Below are positions 1 through 5,621 of a stretch of 5,621 nt of DNA, piece by piece. The translations under genes were made by a program, and so were the position numbers. Position 1 is the stretch's first letter. Each line of letters starts with the position of its first letter. The notes below the pieces were generated by a model that worked only from the letters and a program-made list of their open reading frames with translations, was not told where the DNA came from and searched no databases. Source of the DNA: Pseudomonadota bacterium (GTDB lineage Bacteria > Pseudomonadota > Gammaproteobacteria > Xanthomonadales > Rhodanobacteraceae). Where the stretch lies: assembly GCA_025351555.1 (NCBI GenBank), contig JANXVS010000517.1, forward strand, positions 1 to 5,621, written 5' to 3'.

Positions 1-62
1 AAACGCGCCCGCGCCGATGGTAGTGTGGCTTAAGCCATGCGAGAGTAGGTCACTGCCAGGGG
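1..62 (+). rRNA. rrf: 5S ribosomal RNA, 3' half (5' end outside window)
   Basis: The stretch carries the conserved gammaproteobacterial 5S 3' half: AACGC near position 2, GCGCCGATGGTAGTGTGG at 11-28, ATGCGAGAGTAGG at 37-49 and the terminal ACTGCCAGG at 52-60. The last bases belong to the helix I strand that pairs with the missing 5' end. The helix IV/V arm GTGGCTTAAGCCATGC is intact. By comparison with the E. coli 5S sequence as I remember it, about 58-60 bases of the 5' half lie before the window. The exact 3' end is uncertain by one or two bases (about 61-63). This marks the distal end of an rRNA operon transcribed rightwards. The 23S and 16S genes would lie upstream, outside the window. 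Confidence 0.96.
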
Positions 63-71
63 CCTTAAATG

Positions 72-98
72 AAAAGCCACCCACTCGGGTGGCTTTTT
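72..98 (+). terminator. Rho-independent terminator of the rRNA operon
   Basis: A perfect 11-bp stem is formed by 72-82 (AAAAGCCACCC) and 87-97 (GGGTGGCTTTT), closed by a 4-base ACTC loop and followed by a T run (94-98). The GC-rich core with an A-tract on the left and a U-tract on the right is a canonical intrinsic terminator. It begins about 10 bases after the 5S 3' end, the expected place for an rRNA operon. The A/T symmetry means the hairpin could also stop transcription coming from the right on the other strand, but no opposing gene is nearby. Confidence 0.95.
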
Positions 99-186
99 GT
101 TTTGCGGGCTTGGGTGGTGATCTGCTCGAACTGGCTGGCGAGAGTAGGGCGCCGCGCCGCACTAACCGGCCGCGCCTGCTTGTCTA

Positions 187-192
187 TATACT
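187..192 (+). promoter_or_regulatory. Possible -10 element for the ankyrin membrane protein gene
   Basis: TATACT at 187-192 is a good -10 match in GC-rich DNA and would start transcription near 199-200, giving a leader of about 26 bases before the ATG at 226. No convincing -35 hexamer sits 16-18 bases upstream (the bases there read about AACCGG), and there is no exact extended TGn, so support is only partial. Apart from this, the gap 99-225 shows no open gene, RNA fold or second terminator. It does contain an 11-base copy of the 5S 3' end sequence at 138-148. Confidence 0.3.
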
Positions 193-225
193 CGGCACCG
201 CATCCTCAACCATTTTTCACGCTCG

Positions 226-3200
226 ATGCCGACATTGTTTTCCTCGCGCCTGCAAGCTGTGTTGCCGGGAGCGCTTTATTTTGTTCCCGCGCTGATCGCA
301 TTTATCGGCGCCGCATTCGTCGAGCATCCATTTCCTCTAATATTTTTGTTGGCGGCCGATGCGCTGACGATGGTCGCTGTCTGTCGAGCGCTGGGATTCC
401 ATCGAAAAACAGGTTTTCTTCACGTCGTTTTGCGAATTGGTTCGGCGTATTTTGTCTTGCTGGTCATATATACGGCGCTGGTCGCCATTTTGGTCGGTTA
501 TCCCTTGTTGGTGCTTTTGCGCGACGGATCGTTGGCCGCGACGCTTGCGGTGTCCGGCGCTGTCGTAATCGCCCTGATTGCGTTGTGGCGATGGTGGCCA
601 GCATTCGGTTTGCCATTCATCTGGAAAAAGGCCGGTGGCGACGAAGGTCGACGTCCGCGCACGCCCGGTGTGATCGGGCGCTGCATCGCGTTTGCGTGGA
701 ACCTGACTGGAGACAACGAATTATTCTTTAGTCACGGTCTCGTCGTTGCCTTGTGCCTTGCGCTGCTGGCGGAGGGTGCGTTGAGTTTGGCGGGATTCGG
801 CGGCCCGATTCCTGATCGATTTCGTATCGTGGCACTGGGAATCTACGCGCTGGTCGTTGCGCCACTGGCGCACGGGATCATTGCGATATTCTGCACGCAA
901 GCGTTGCTGACGGAACGCCAGCGCGCACGCCGCGATCGCGCACGCGAAGCGCTGGAGAGTGCGTTGCCCGATACTCCCGTGGAGCCTGCGGCCGCTGTCG
1001 TGCCCGGCGGCTTGAGCGCAGCTGAACTGGACACCATGTTGCTGCGTTGCATCCGCGCGGGCCAGACCGAATTGGCGCTGGCCGCCTTGGCGCATGGCGC
1101 CGACCCGAACTGCATGCCCGCTGCAGAGGATCGTGATCAGCGCCCGGCGCTCGTACTTGCCGCCGTGAGTCCTGATCTGCGTCTGCTGCGCGGACTGATC
1201 GCCAAGGGCGGTGACCTGAATCGGGCCGTTGCCGGAATCCGCCCCTTGATTGCCGCCACGCGTGACAGCCACGAAGGCCGTCCGGATGCCGTCATGACGC
1301 TGCTGACCAACGGCGCCGATCCGCGCGGCTGCGACACCGCCGGCAACACGCCGCTGCATTTCGCCGCGCTGGCATCGCGTCCGATCGTGGCCGCGCTGTT
1401 ATGCGATGCCGAAGCCCCGCTGGATGCGATCAACCGCGACGGCCTGACCCCGCTGGGCGTGGCGTGCGCCGCCGCCAACTGGGAACTCGTGCGTTTTTTG
1501 CTGGATCGCGGCGCGCGAGTCGAACACGAACACGCCCAGCCGGCGCTGCTCGCGTCTGCCGCGATTGCCCAGGACGATGCGCAAGGCGTGAAGCTACTGC
1601 TAAAGCGACGCGCGCGCGTGGATGCCCGCGGTGCACTCGCGCGCACGCCGTTGATGACCGCGGCGCTCAACGGTAATGCTGCCATCGCCAAGACGCTGCT
1701 CGATGCCGGCGCCCAGATCGACCTTATCGATGCGCACGGCACCACCGCATTGATGGAAGCAGCGCGTTCGGGCGCACATGTCGTCCTGGATCTGTTCGCT
1801 GACCGCAGTCCCGCCGTCGACATGCTCGATGTGCATGGACGCACCGCGCTCATCATCGCCAGTCAATCCACGCAGGCCAGTGAGGAAACCGTACGCCGCC
1901 TGCTTGCGCTGGGTGCGACGCGTGAGTTGGCGGCTACCGATGGCCGCCGTGCCATGGATTTTGCCGCCGCTAGCGGGCGCTGGAATATCGTCGCCCTGCT
2001 CGATCCGCAGTATCCGCTGCCGGCCACGCTCCAAACGCAGAAAGCCGTGGCGGCGCCGGCGGATTCGTCGGCGCATCTGCTCGATGCGCTGCGTTTTGCA
2101 CATTGGCACATAGTGGATAAATTTTCCGAACGCGTTCGCGAGTGGTCCCGGGCAGAACTGGCTCGGTTGTTCGTCGACCTTGCCGCGCATGCCGACGCAG
2201 CGCCTCGGCAATGGCTGCTTAATCACGGACTGGATGCCGCAGCGACCCTGGCTGATGGCACATCGCTGTTGAACTATGCCGTGGCAAATCTGCCTGCGAC
2301 CTTGCCCGCTGTGATTGATCTGCATGTGGCCGGTGCGCAGCCGGCCGGCACGGATGCCGTAGTGCGGATATGTGCCGCGATGCATGACGCTGGTGACGCG
2401 CGCGCAGACATGGAAGTGTTGGCTCTGGCCATGATCGAACGTGGCGCTGAATTGTTCACGACCGACCGCGAGGGTAGCGCGCCGCTCGCCCACGCGGTGG
2501 CAAGTGGCAGCATCGCGGTGACACGGGCTTTGCTGGCGCACGGGCTCGATCCGAATGTGCGCGACAACTACGGGCGTACGCCGCTGTTCGCCGCGCTGCA
2601 GCTGCCGCCCGTGCCGGCATTGGCGATAGTCCAAGCCCTGATTGGCGCGGGTGCAAATCCCGAAGCCGTTGCGTGCAATGGTGAGACACCGCTGGGCCTG
2701 GGACTGGCAAGGCCGGATACGGAATTGCAGCATTGGCTAAATTGGCCATTGTGGAAATTGCCGCAACGCCGGCTATTGCCGCAGGATTTGATTGCGGCGG
2801 CTGACACGGGCGACGTTCAGGCCGCAGGCAAACTGCTTGCACTCGGTCTATCGATCGATGCGACGGATACACAAGGCGCGACCGCACTGTTGCGCGCCGC
2901 AGGCAACGGTCACGCAGCAGCAGTTGCCTATCTACTCGAACACGGCGCCGATGCCGCGCACAGCGCCAACACCGGCGCTACTGCGCTGAGTGCCGCGGTG
3001 AGTGCACGGCGCACGGATGTCGTGGAAGCCCTGCTGACCCATGGCGTGGCCGTCGATCAGCGCCTGCCGGGAGGTGGCACCGCGCTGATGATTGCCGCTG
3101 CTCTCGGGTTTTCCGAACTCGCCGCGCAACTGCTGGCGCATGGGGCCGATGTCAACGCCGAGGACGAACGCGGCATGCGCGCCCTGCACGCGGCGTCGCA

Positions 3201-3657
3201 GCTTGCATTCCAGAGCCATGATGGTGAACGCGCACAACGCCTCCTGGAGCATCTGCTCCTCGCCGGCGCAGCAACTGACGCCGCCAACGCCACAGGTCAG
3301 ACCGCGCTGCTGCTGTTGCTCGGCGCGCGCGCCGAGCCGGGAGCCGCGGCCGATCAACGCCAGTTGCTCACGTTATTGCCGCTGCTGTTCAAGCGCCGCG
3401 CCGACGTGAATGCACAGGATCAGCGCGGCGTAAGTGCGCTGCACGCCTGCGCGATGCACGGATTATTGCTACCCGCGCGTGCCTTGCTTGCCGCTGGCGC
3501 CGATCCGGAACGGTGCGACATCCTCAAGCGCACACCACGCCAGATCGCTCATCTGCTAGGTTTTATCGACGTCGCCGCTGAACTGGGTGCTGGGGTGCCG
3601 ACGCCCGGCGCAGCGCAAACGCAGCGCCAATCCGCACGCGGTCTCGATTTGATTTAG
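226..3657 (+). CDS. Polytopic membrane protein with large cytoplasmic ankyrin-repeat domain
   Basis: The 1143-residue product has two parts. Residues 1-225 hold about six hydrophobic segments (roughly 13-31, 36-53, 72-98, 103-121, 168-190 and 200-223). Arg/Lys-rich loops at 54-71 and 132-152 and the stretch RQRARRDRAR at 231-240 suggest, by the positive-inside rule, a cytoplasmic N terminus and a cytoplasmic C-terminal domain. A charged, probably helical linker (224-247) leads to ankyrin repeats in three blocks, about 262-593, 660-825 and 853-1118, roughly 20 repeats. Their signature motifs include GNTPLHFAA (373-381), GRTPLFAAL (783-791) and LLAHGADVNAED (969-980). The blocks are split by non-ankyrin linkers at about 594-659 and 826-852. 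Ankyrin repeats are known protein-binding scaffolds; the partner and function here are unknown. I saw no channel selectivity filter, transporter motif or catalytic domain. The ATG at 226 is the first possible start after an in-frame stop at 163-165, but it has no clear Shine-Dalgarno sequence, so low or unusual initiation is possible. I recall similar 'ankyrin repeat domain-containing' proteins of about 1100 residues in Xanthomonas-like genomes, not verified here. The reading frame is certain; the function is not. Confidence 0.93.
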   Translation: MPTLFSSRLQAVLPGALYFVPALIAFIGAAFVEHPFPLIFLLAADALTMVAVCRALGFHRKTGFLHVVLRIGSAYFVLLVIYTALVAILVGYPLLVLLRDGSLAATLAVSGAVVIALIALWRWWPAFGLPFIWKKAGGDEGRRPRTPGVIGRCIAFAWNLTGDNELFFSHGLVVALCLALLAEGALSLAGFGGPIPDRFRIVALGIYALVVAPLAHGIIAIFCTQALLTERQRARRDRAREALESALPDTPVEPAAAVVPGGLSAAELDTMLLRCIRAGQTELALAALAHGADPNCMPAAEDRDQRPALVLAAVSPDLRLLRGLIAKGGDLNRAVAGIRPLIAATRDSHEGRPDAVMTLLTNGADPRGCDTAGNTPLHFAALASRPIVAALLCDAEAPLDAINRDGLTPLGVACAAANWELVRFLLDRGARVEHEHAQPALLASAAIAQDDAQGVKLLLKRRARVDARGALARTPLMTAALNGNAAIAKTLLDAGAQIDLIDAHGTTALMEAARSGAHVVLDLFADRSPAVDMLDVHGRTALIIASQSTQASEETVRRLLALGATRELAATDGRRAMDFAAASGRWNIVALLDPQYPLPATLQTQKAVAAPADSSAHLLDALRFAHWHIVDKFSERVREWSRAELARLFVDLAAHADAAPRQWLLNHGLDAAATLADGTSLLNYAVANLPATLPAVIDLHVAGAQPAGTDAVVRICAAMHDAGDARADMEVLALAMIERGAELFTTDREGSAPLAHAVASGSIAVTRALLAHGLDPNVRDNYGRTPLFAALQLPPVPALAIVQALIGAGANPEAVACNGETPLGLGLARPDTELQHWLNWPLWKLPQRRLLPQDLIAAADTGDVQAAGKLLALGLSIDATDTQGATALLRAAGNGHAAAVAYLLEHGADAAHSANTGATALSAAVSARRTDVVEALLTHGVAVDQRLPGGGTALMIAAALGFSELAAQLLAHGADVNAEDERGMRALHAASQLAFQSHDGERAQRLLEHLLLAGAATDAANATGQTALLLLLGARAEPGAAADQRQLLTLLPLLFKRRADVNAQDQRGVSALHACAMHGLLLPARALLAAGADPERCDILKRTPRQIAHLLGFIDVAAELGAGVPTPGAAQTQRQSARGLDLI

Positions 3658-3697
3658 AAAAGTTTCACGGATTTTCCACTTGCCGTGGGCGACTCGA

Positions 3698-5500
3698 TCA
3701 ACTCGATACAGGCGCTTCGCTCTGGCCGGCGGTGTCAGCCTCGAACAGCCGCTCCAGATCATCGAGCGCGTCCTTCGCCGATTGCACCAGTGCTGCCTCG
3801 TCGTCGTAGACAAGATATTGCGATTGCAGCACATTGCCATCGTGTGCGCGGAATTTCTCCACGCGATCGGCGGCGAGAGCGGGGTCCAGACCCAGATCCT
3901 CCAATACCACACGGGCCATTTCCAGGCTCGAATGCAAAGTTTCGCGCACGACGTCGTCGATATTCATGTCCATCAGCCGGAACGCGTGCTGACGATTGCG
4001 CGCCCGCGCCACAATTTTCAAATGGGGATAAAGCCGCTTGACGATGCGCGCGGTGCGGATGTTTGCTTCCGGATCGTCGGTAGCCAGCACGAACACTTCG
4101 GCCTTGTCGACGCCGGCCGCGCGCAGCAGTTCCGGGCGGCTCGGATCGCCGAAGTAGATATTGCTGCCGAACTGACGCGAGAAATCGACCTGCTCGGCGG
4201 AGGCTTCCAGCGCCGTAAACGTGATGTGCTGGGCACGCAGGATACGCGCGACGATCTGGCCGACGCGCCCGTAACCGGCGATGATCACGCGCGGGGCAAT
4301 ATCGGCGATCGCGTCGAATTCGCGCGTAGGCTTGGTCTTGCGCGTGGCCAGCCAGCGGCCGCTCGCGATCACCGCCAACGGCGTCAACGCCATCGACAGC
4401 GTGACCGCGACGACGAGCACATCGTGCTGCTTGGCATCGAGCAGAGCATGTTGTTGCGCAAGGTTGAACACGACGAACGCGAATTCGCCGCCGCCGGCCA
4501 GGACCACGGCCAGACGCACGGTCTGGGCGAAGTCGAGTTTGCCCGACAGTCGCCCGAGCGCAATCAGAACACCTGATTTCAGCGCGAGCATGCCGACGAC
4601 GATTGCACCGATGAGCAATGGCTGCTGGCGTATCAGATCCAGATCCAGCGACACGCCAACGCTCAAGAAGAACAGGCCGAGTAGCAAACCCTTGAATGGC
4701 TCGATCTGCGATTCGATCTCGTGGCGATATTCCGAATCGGCCAGCAGCATGCCAGCGAGAAACGCGCCCAGCGACATCTGCATGCTGGCCAGTTGCATCA
4801 GCCACGCGGTGCCGAGCACGACCAGCAACGCGGTCGCCGTAAACACTTCGGCAATCTGCGTACTCGCGACGATGCGCAGCACCGGGCGCAACAGATAGCG
4901 TCCGCCGACGATCACGGCCGCGATCACGCCGACGATTTTCAGCGCGGCGATACCTTGGGATGTTGAACTTGCTGCGGCATCGTGAACGCCGAGCAGCGGA
5001 ATCAGGGCCAGGATCGGAATCGCGGCGACGTCTTGGAACAGCAGGATCGCAAACGCCAGACGCCCATGCGGGCTGCCGAGTTCCTTGCGCTCGGCCAGCG
5101 TCTGCAAGCCGATCGCCGTCGACGACAATGCCAAACCGAGGCCGACGATCAGCGCAGTCTTCCAGCCGACGCCAACGGCGAACGCGGCACCACCAAGCAA
5201 CAGCGCCGATACGACAACCTGCAAGGCACCGGCGCCGAACACTGCGCGGCGCATCAGCCACAGGCGTTGCGGCGACAATTCCCGGCCGATGATGAACAGC
5301 AGCAGGATCACGCCGAACTCGGACAATTGCGAAGCCTGGCTCATGTCTGGGGTCAGGTTGAGAAGATGCGGCCCGATCAAGGCGCCGGCGCCCAGATAGC
5401 CGAGCACTGCGCCCAGGCCCGCACGCTTGGACAGCGACACCGCAACCACGGCAGCCGCCAGGAACATCACCGCATATTGCAGGAAGTGGGAAGTTTCCAC
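3698..5500 (-). CDS. kefB: KefB/KefC-type potassium:proton antiporter (CPA2 family) with RCK N domain
   Basis: This inner-membrane protein should exchange cytoplasmic K+ for H+. In E. coli the KefB/KefC family is held shut by glutathione and opened by its adducts, protecting against electrophiles. Numbering from the chosen start (600 residues; E. coli KefB is about 601), residues 5-385 are a hydrophobic CPA2 exchanger domain with about 12-13 segments. Family motifs are GAVLGYLGAGALIGP (30-44), LLFIIGRELSPQRLW (67-81), LALSSTAI (123-130), LLFQDVAAIP (153-162, with the ion-site Asp157) and HEIESQIEPFKGLLLG (260-275). Residues 403-520 form a Rossmann RCK/TrkA-N domain: GYGRVGQ at 409-415, acidic Glu432 at the end of the second strand, YFGDPSRPELL at 449-459 and VARARN at 497-502. 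The C-terminal tail (about 535-600) is charged and variable. Reading could begin 12 bases earlier at GTG 5512. However, GTG 5500 has GGAG six bases upstream, and its N terminus (METSHFLQ) lines up with the E. coli KefB N terminus as I recall it (MEGSDFLL). The gene stands alone with no kefF/kefG-like neighbour in the window. The KefB versus KefC assignment is by similarity from memory. Confidence 0.93.
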   Translation of the reverse strand: METSHFLQYAVMFLAAAVVAVSLSKRAGLGAVLGYLGAGALIGPHLLNLTPDMSQASQLSEFGVILLLFIIGRELSPQRLWLMRRAVFGAGALQVVVSALLLGGAAFAVGVGWKTALIVGLGLALSSTAIGLQTLAERKELGSPHGRLAFAILLFQDVAAIPILALIPLLGVHDAAASSTSQGIAALKIVGVIAAVIVGGRYLLRPVLRIVASTQIAEVFTATALLVVLGTAWLMQLASMQMSLGAFLAGMLLADSEYRHEIESQIEPFKGLLLGLFFLSVGVSLDLDLIRQQPLLIGAIVVGMLALKSGVLIALGRLSGKLDFAQTVRLAVVLAGGGEFAFVVFNLAQQHALLDAKQHDVLVVAVTLSMALTPLAVIASGRWLATRKTKPTREFDAIADIAPRVIIAGYGRVGQIVARILRAQHITFTALEASAEQVDFSRQFGSNIYFGDPSRPELLRAAGVDKAEVFVLATDDPEANIRTARIVKRLYPHLKIVARARNRQHAFRLMDMNIDDVVRETLHSSLEMARVVLEDLGLDPALAADRVEKFRAHDGNVLQSQYLVYDDEAALVQSAKDALDDLERLFEADTAGQSEAPVSS

Positions 5501-5506
5501 GAGGTT

Positions 5507-5510
5507 CTCC
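5507..5510 (-). promoter_or_regulatory. Ribosome binding site deciding the antiporter start (GTG at 5500)
   Basis: On the minus strand the bases read GTGGAGAACCTCGTGGAA. GGAG (5510-5507) is followed by a 6-base spacer and then GTG (5500-5498), which is ideal Shine-Dalgarno geometry. The alternative GTG at 5512-5510 overlaps this GGAG and has no purine-rich site before it. If the -10 box at 5522-5527 is real, that alternative start would have a leader of only two or three bases. Confidence 0.7.
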
Positions 5511-5521
5511 ACGCTGTGCCG

Positions 5522-5527
5522 ATTATA
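5522..5527 (-). promoter_or_regulatory. Probable -10 box of the antiporter promoter
   Basis: The minus strand reads TATAAT exactly at 5527-5522, a perfect sigma-70 -10 consensus in a GC-rich intergenic segment. Transcription would begin near 5515, placing the GTG start at 5500 about 15 bases into the transcript, with its GGAG inside the leader. The -35 region is poor: 17 bases upstream it is only GC-rich. A TTGAGA at 5558-5553 is a good hexamer but lies 25 bases away, too far for standard sigma-70 spacing, which may mean activator dependence. Confidence 0.5.
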
Positions 5528-5552
5528 GCGGCCGAGCAGTCGCGCGCGCCTG

Positions 5553-5567
5553 TCTCAATCGGTGAGA
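5553..5567. repeat. Short inverted repeat in the divergent intergenic region
   Basis: TCTCA (5553-5557) and TGAGA (5563-5567) form a perfect 5-bp inverted repeat around ATCGG. It lies about 40-50 bases upstream of the predicted antiporter transcription start and about 45 bases before the divergent GTG at 5612. That is a plausible place for an operator or activator site, but a 5-bp arm is short enough to occur by chance. Confidence 0.25.
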
Positions 5568-5611
5568 TCGCGGGGATCCAGAATCGCTGCAGCCCTGAAA
5601 CGGAGACGATC

Positions 5612-5621
5612 GTGAATCGCA
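5612..5621 (+). CDS. Probable start of a divergent gene, cut off by the window edge
   Basis: GTG at 5612 is preceded by GGAGA (5602-5606) with a 5-base spacer, good Shine-Dalgarno geometry, and it would open a gene transcribed away from the antiporter. Only three codons (Met-Asn-Arg) and one base are visible, so neither product nor family can be named, and the frame cannot be confirmed. A 17-codon frame from GTG 5562 ends in TGA at 5613-5615, overlapping this start; that may be coincidence. Confidence 0.35.

Noticed and set aside
487..510. VGYP in the third membrane segment (residues 88-95) as a possible potassium selectivity filter
   Set aside because: A K+ filter needs T-x-G-Y/F-G in a pore loop between two helices. 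Here the tetrapeptide is within a hydrophobic helix, lacks the second Gly and has no pore helix.
69..731. Plus-strand open frame of 220 codons across the terminator and the start of the ankyrin gene
   Set aside because: It runs through the rRNA terminator hairpin and then out of frame through the membrane-domain coding region; the product is Arg/Cys-rich without motifs.
226..900. Lower GC in the membrane-domain part of the ankyrin gene as a sign of a transferred or fused segment
   Set aside because: Membrane helices use T-rich codons (Phe, Leu, Ile, Val), which lowers GC by itself, and the shift follows the hydrophobic segments.
1600..2733. Long minus-strand open frame (377 codons) inside the ankyrin gene
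   Set aside because: It is a GC-rich antisense shadow of the ankyrin reading frame: Arg/Gln/His-rich low-complexity translation, no recognisable motif and no separate start signal. The + strand frame explains the region fully.
1009..3579. Tandem nucleotide repeat array
   Set aside because: The periodicity is at protein level (ankyrin, about 33 residues). Recurring strings such as GGCGCCGA come from Gly-Ala-Asp codons and do not form a DNA repeat array or a CRISPR.
3666..3687. Possible bidirectional terminator between the convergent genes
   Set aside because: CACGG (3666-3670) and CCGTG (3683-3687) pair, but the stem is only 5 bp with a 12-base loop and has no proper T-run on either side. 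The 40-base gap holds no convincing terminator.
3680..4576. Plus-strand open frame of 298 codons opposite the antiporter
   Set aside because: Antisense of the RCK domain coding sequence, with composition typical of a shadow frame and no family motif.
3759..5261. Minus-strand open frame of 500 codons overlapping the antiporter
   Set aside because: Its translation is Arg-rich and motif-free, while the overlapping frame shows the complete Kef domain order. It is a shadow caused by high GC third positions.

Overview
The window is a GC-rich stretch of a bacterial chromosome, most likely from a gammaproteobacterium of the Xanthomonadales/Lysobacterales type. This rests on a gammaproteobacterial 5S rRNA 3' end at the left edge, the high GC content with GC-rich third positions, and two proteins that resemble families I know from Xanthomonas-like genomes. 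The genus cannot be fixed from the sequence alone.

Layout, left to right. Positions 1-62 are the 3' half of a 5S rRNA gene, so the window opens at the end of an rRNA operon. A textbook intrinsic terminator follows at 72-98. A gap of about 130 bases (99-225) holds a weak promoter candidate and an 11-base echo of the 5S 3' end. Positions 226-3657 (+) encode a 1143-residue protein with about six N-terminal membrane segments followed by about 20 ankyrin repeats in three blocks. It converges, across a 40-base gap, on a 600-residue KefB/KefC-type potassium:proton antiporter on the minus strand (3698-5500). The antiporter has its own -10 box and a clear ribosome binding site that moves its start to an internal GTG. 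The intergenic segment 5501-5611 separates it from a probable divergent gene, of which only the first three codons are present (5612-5621).

How the genes relate. The rRNA operon and the ankyrin gene point the same way but are separated by a strong terminator, so the ankyrin gene probably uses its own promoter or limited readthrough. The antiporter is transcribed independently. It belongs to a family gated by glutathione and glutathione adducts, protecting cells from electrophiles by potassium efflux and cytoplasmic acidification. No KefF/KefG-type ancillary gene lies beside it in this window. Nothing in the sequence shows that the ankyrin protein and the antiporter act together; convergence alone is not evidence of that.

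The part least explained by known biology is the membrane-ankyrin protein: a polytopic membrane domain with no recognisable channel, transporter or enzyme signature, carrying a very large cytoplasmic scaffold. No CRISPR array, insertion sequence, tRNA or phage feature was seen.
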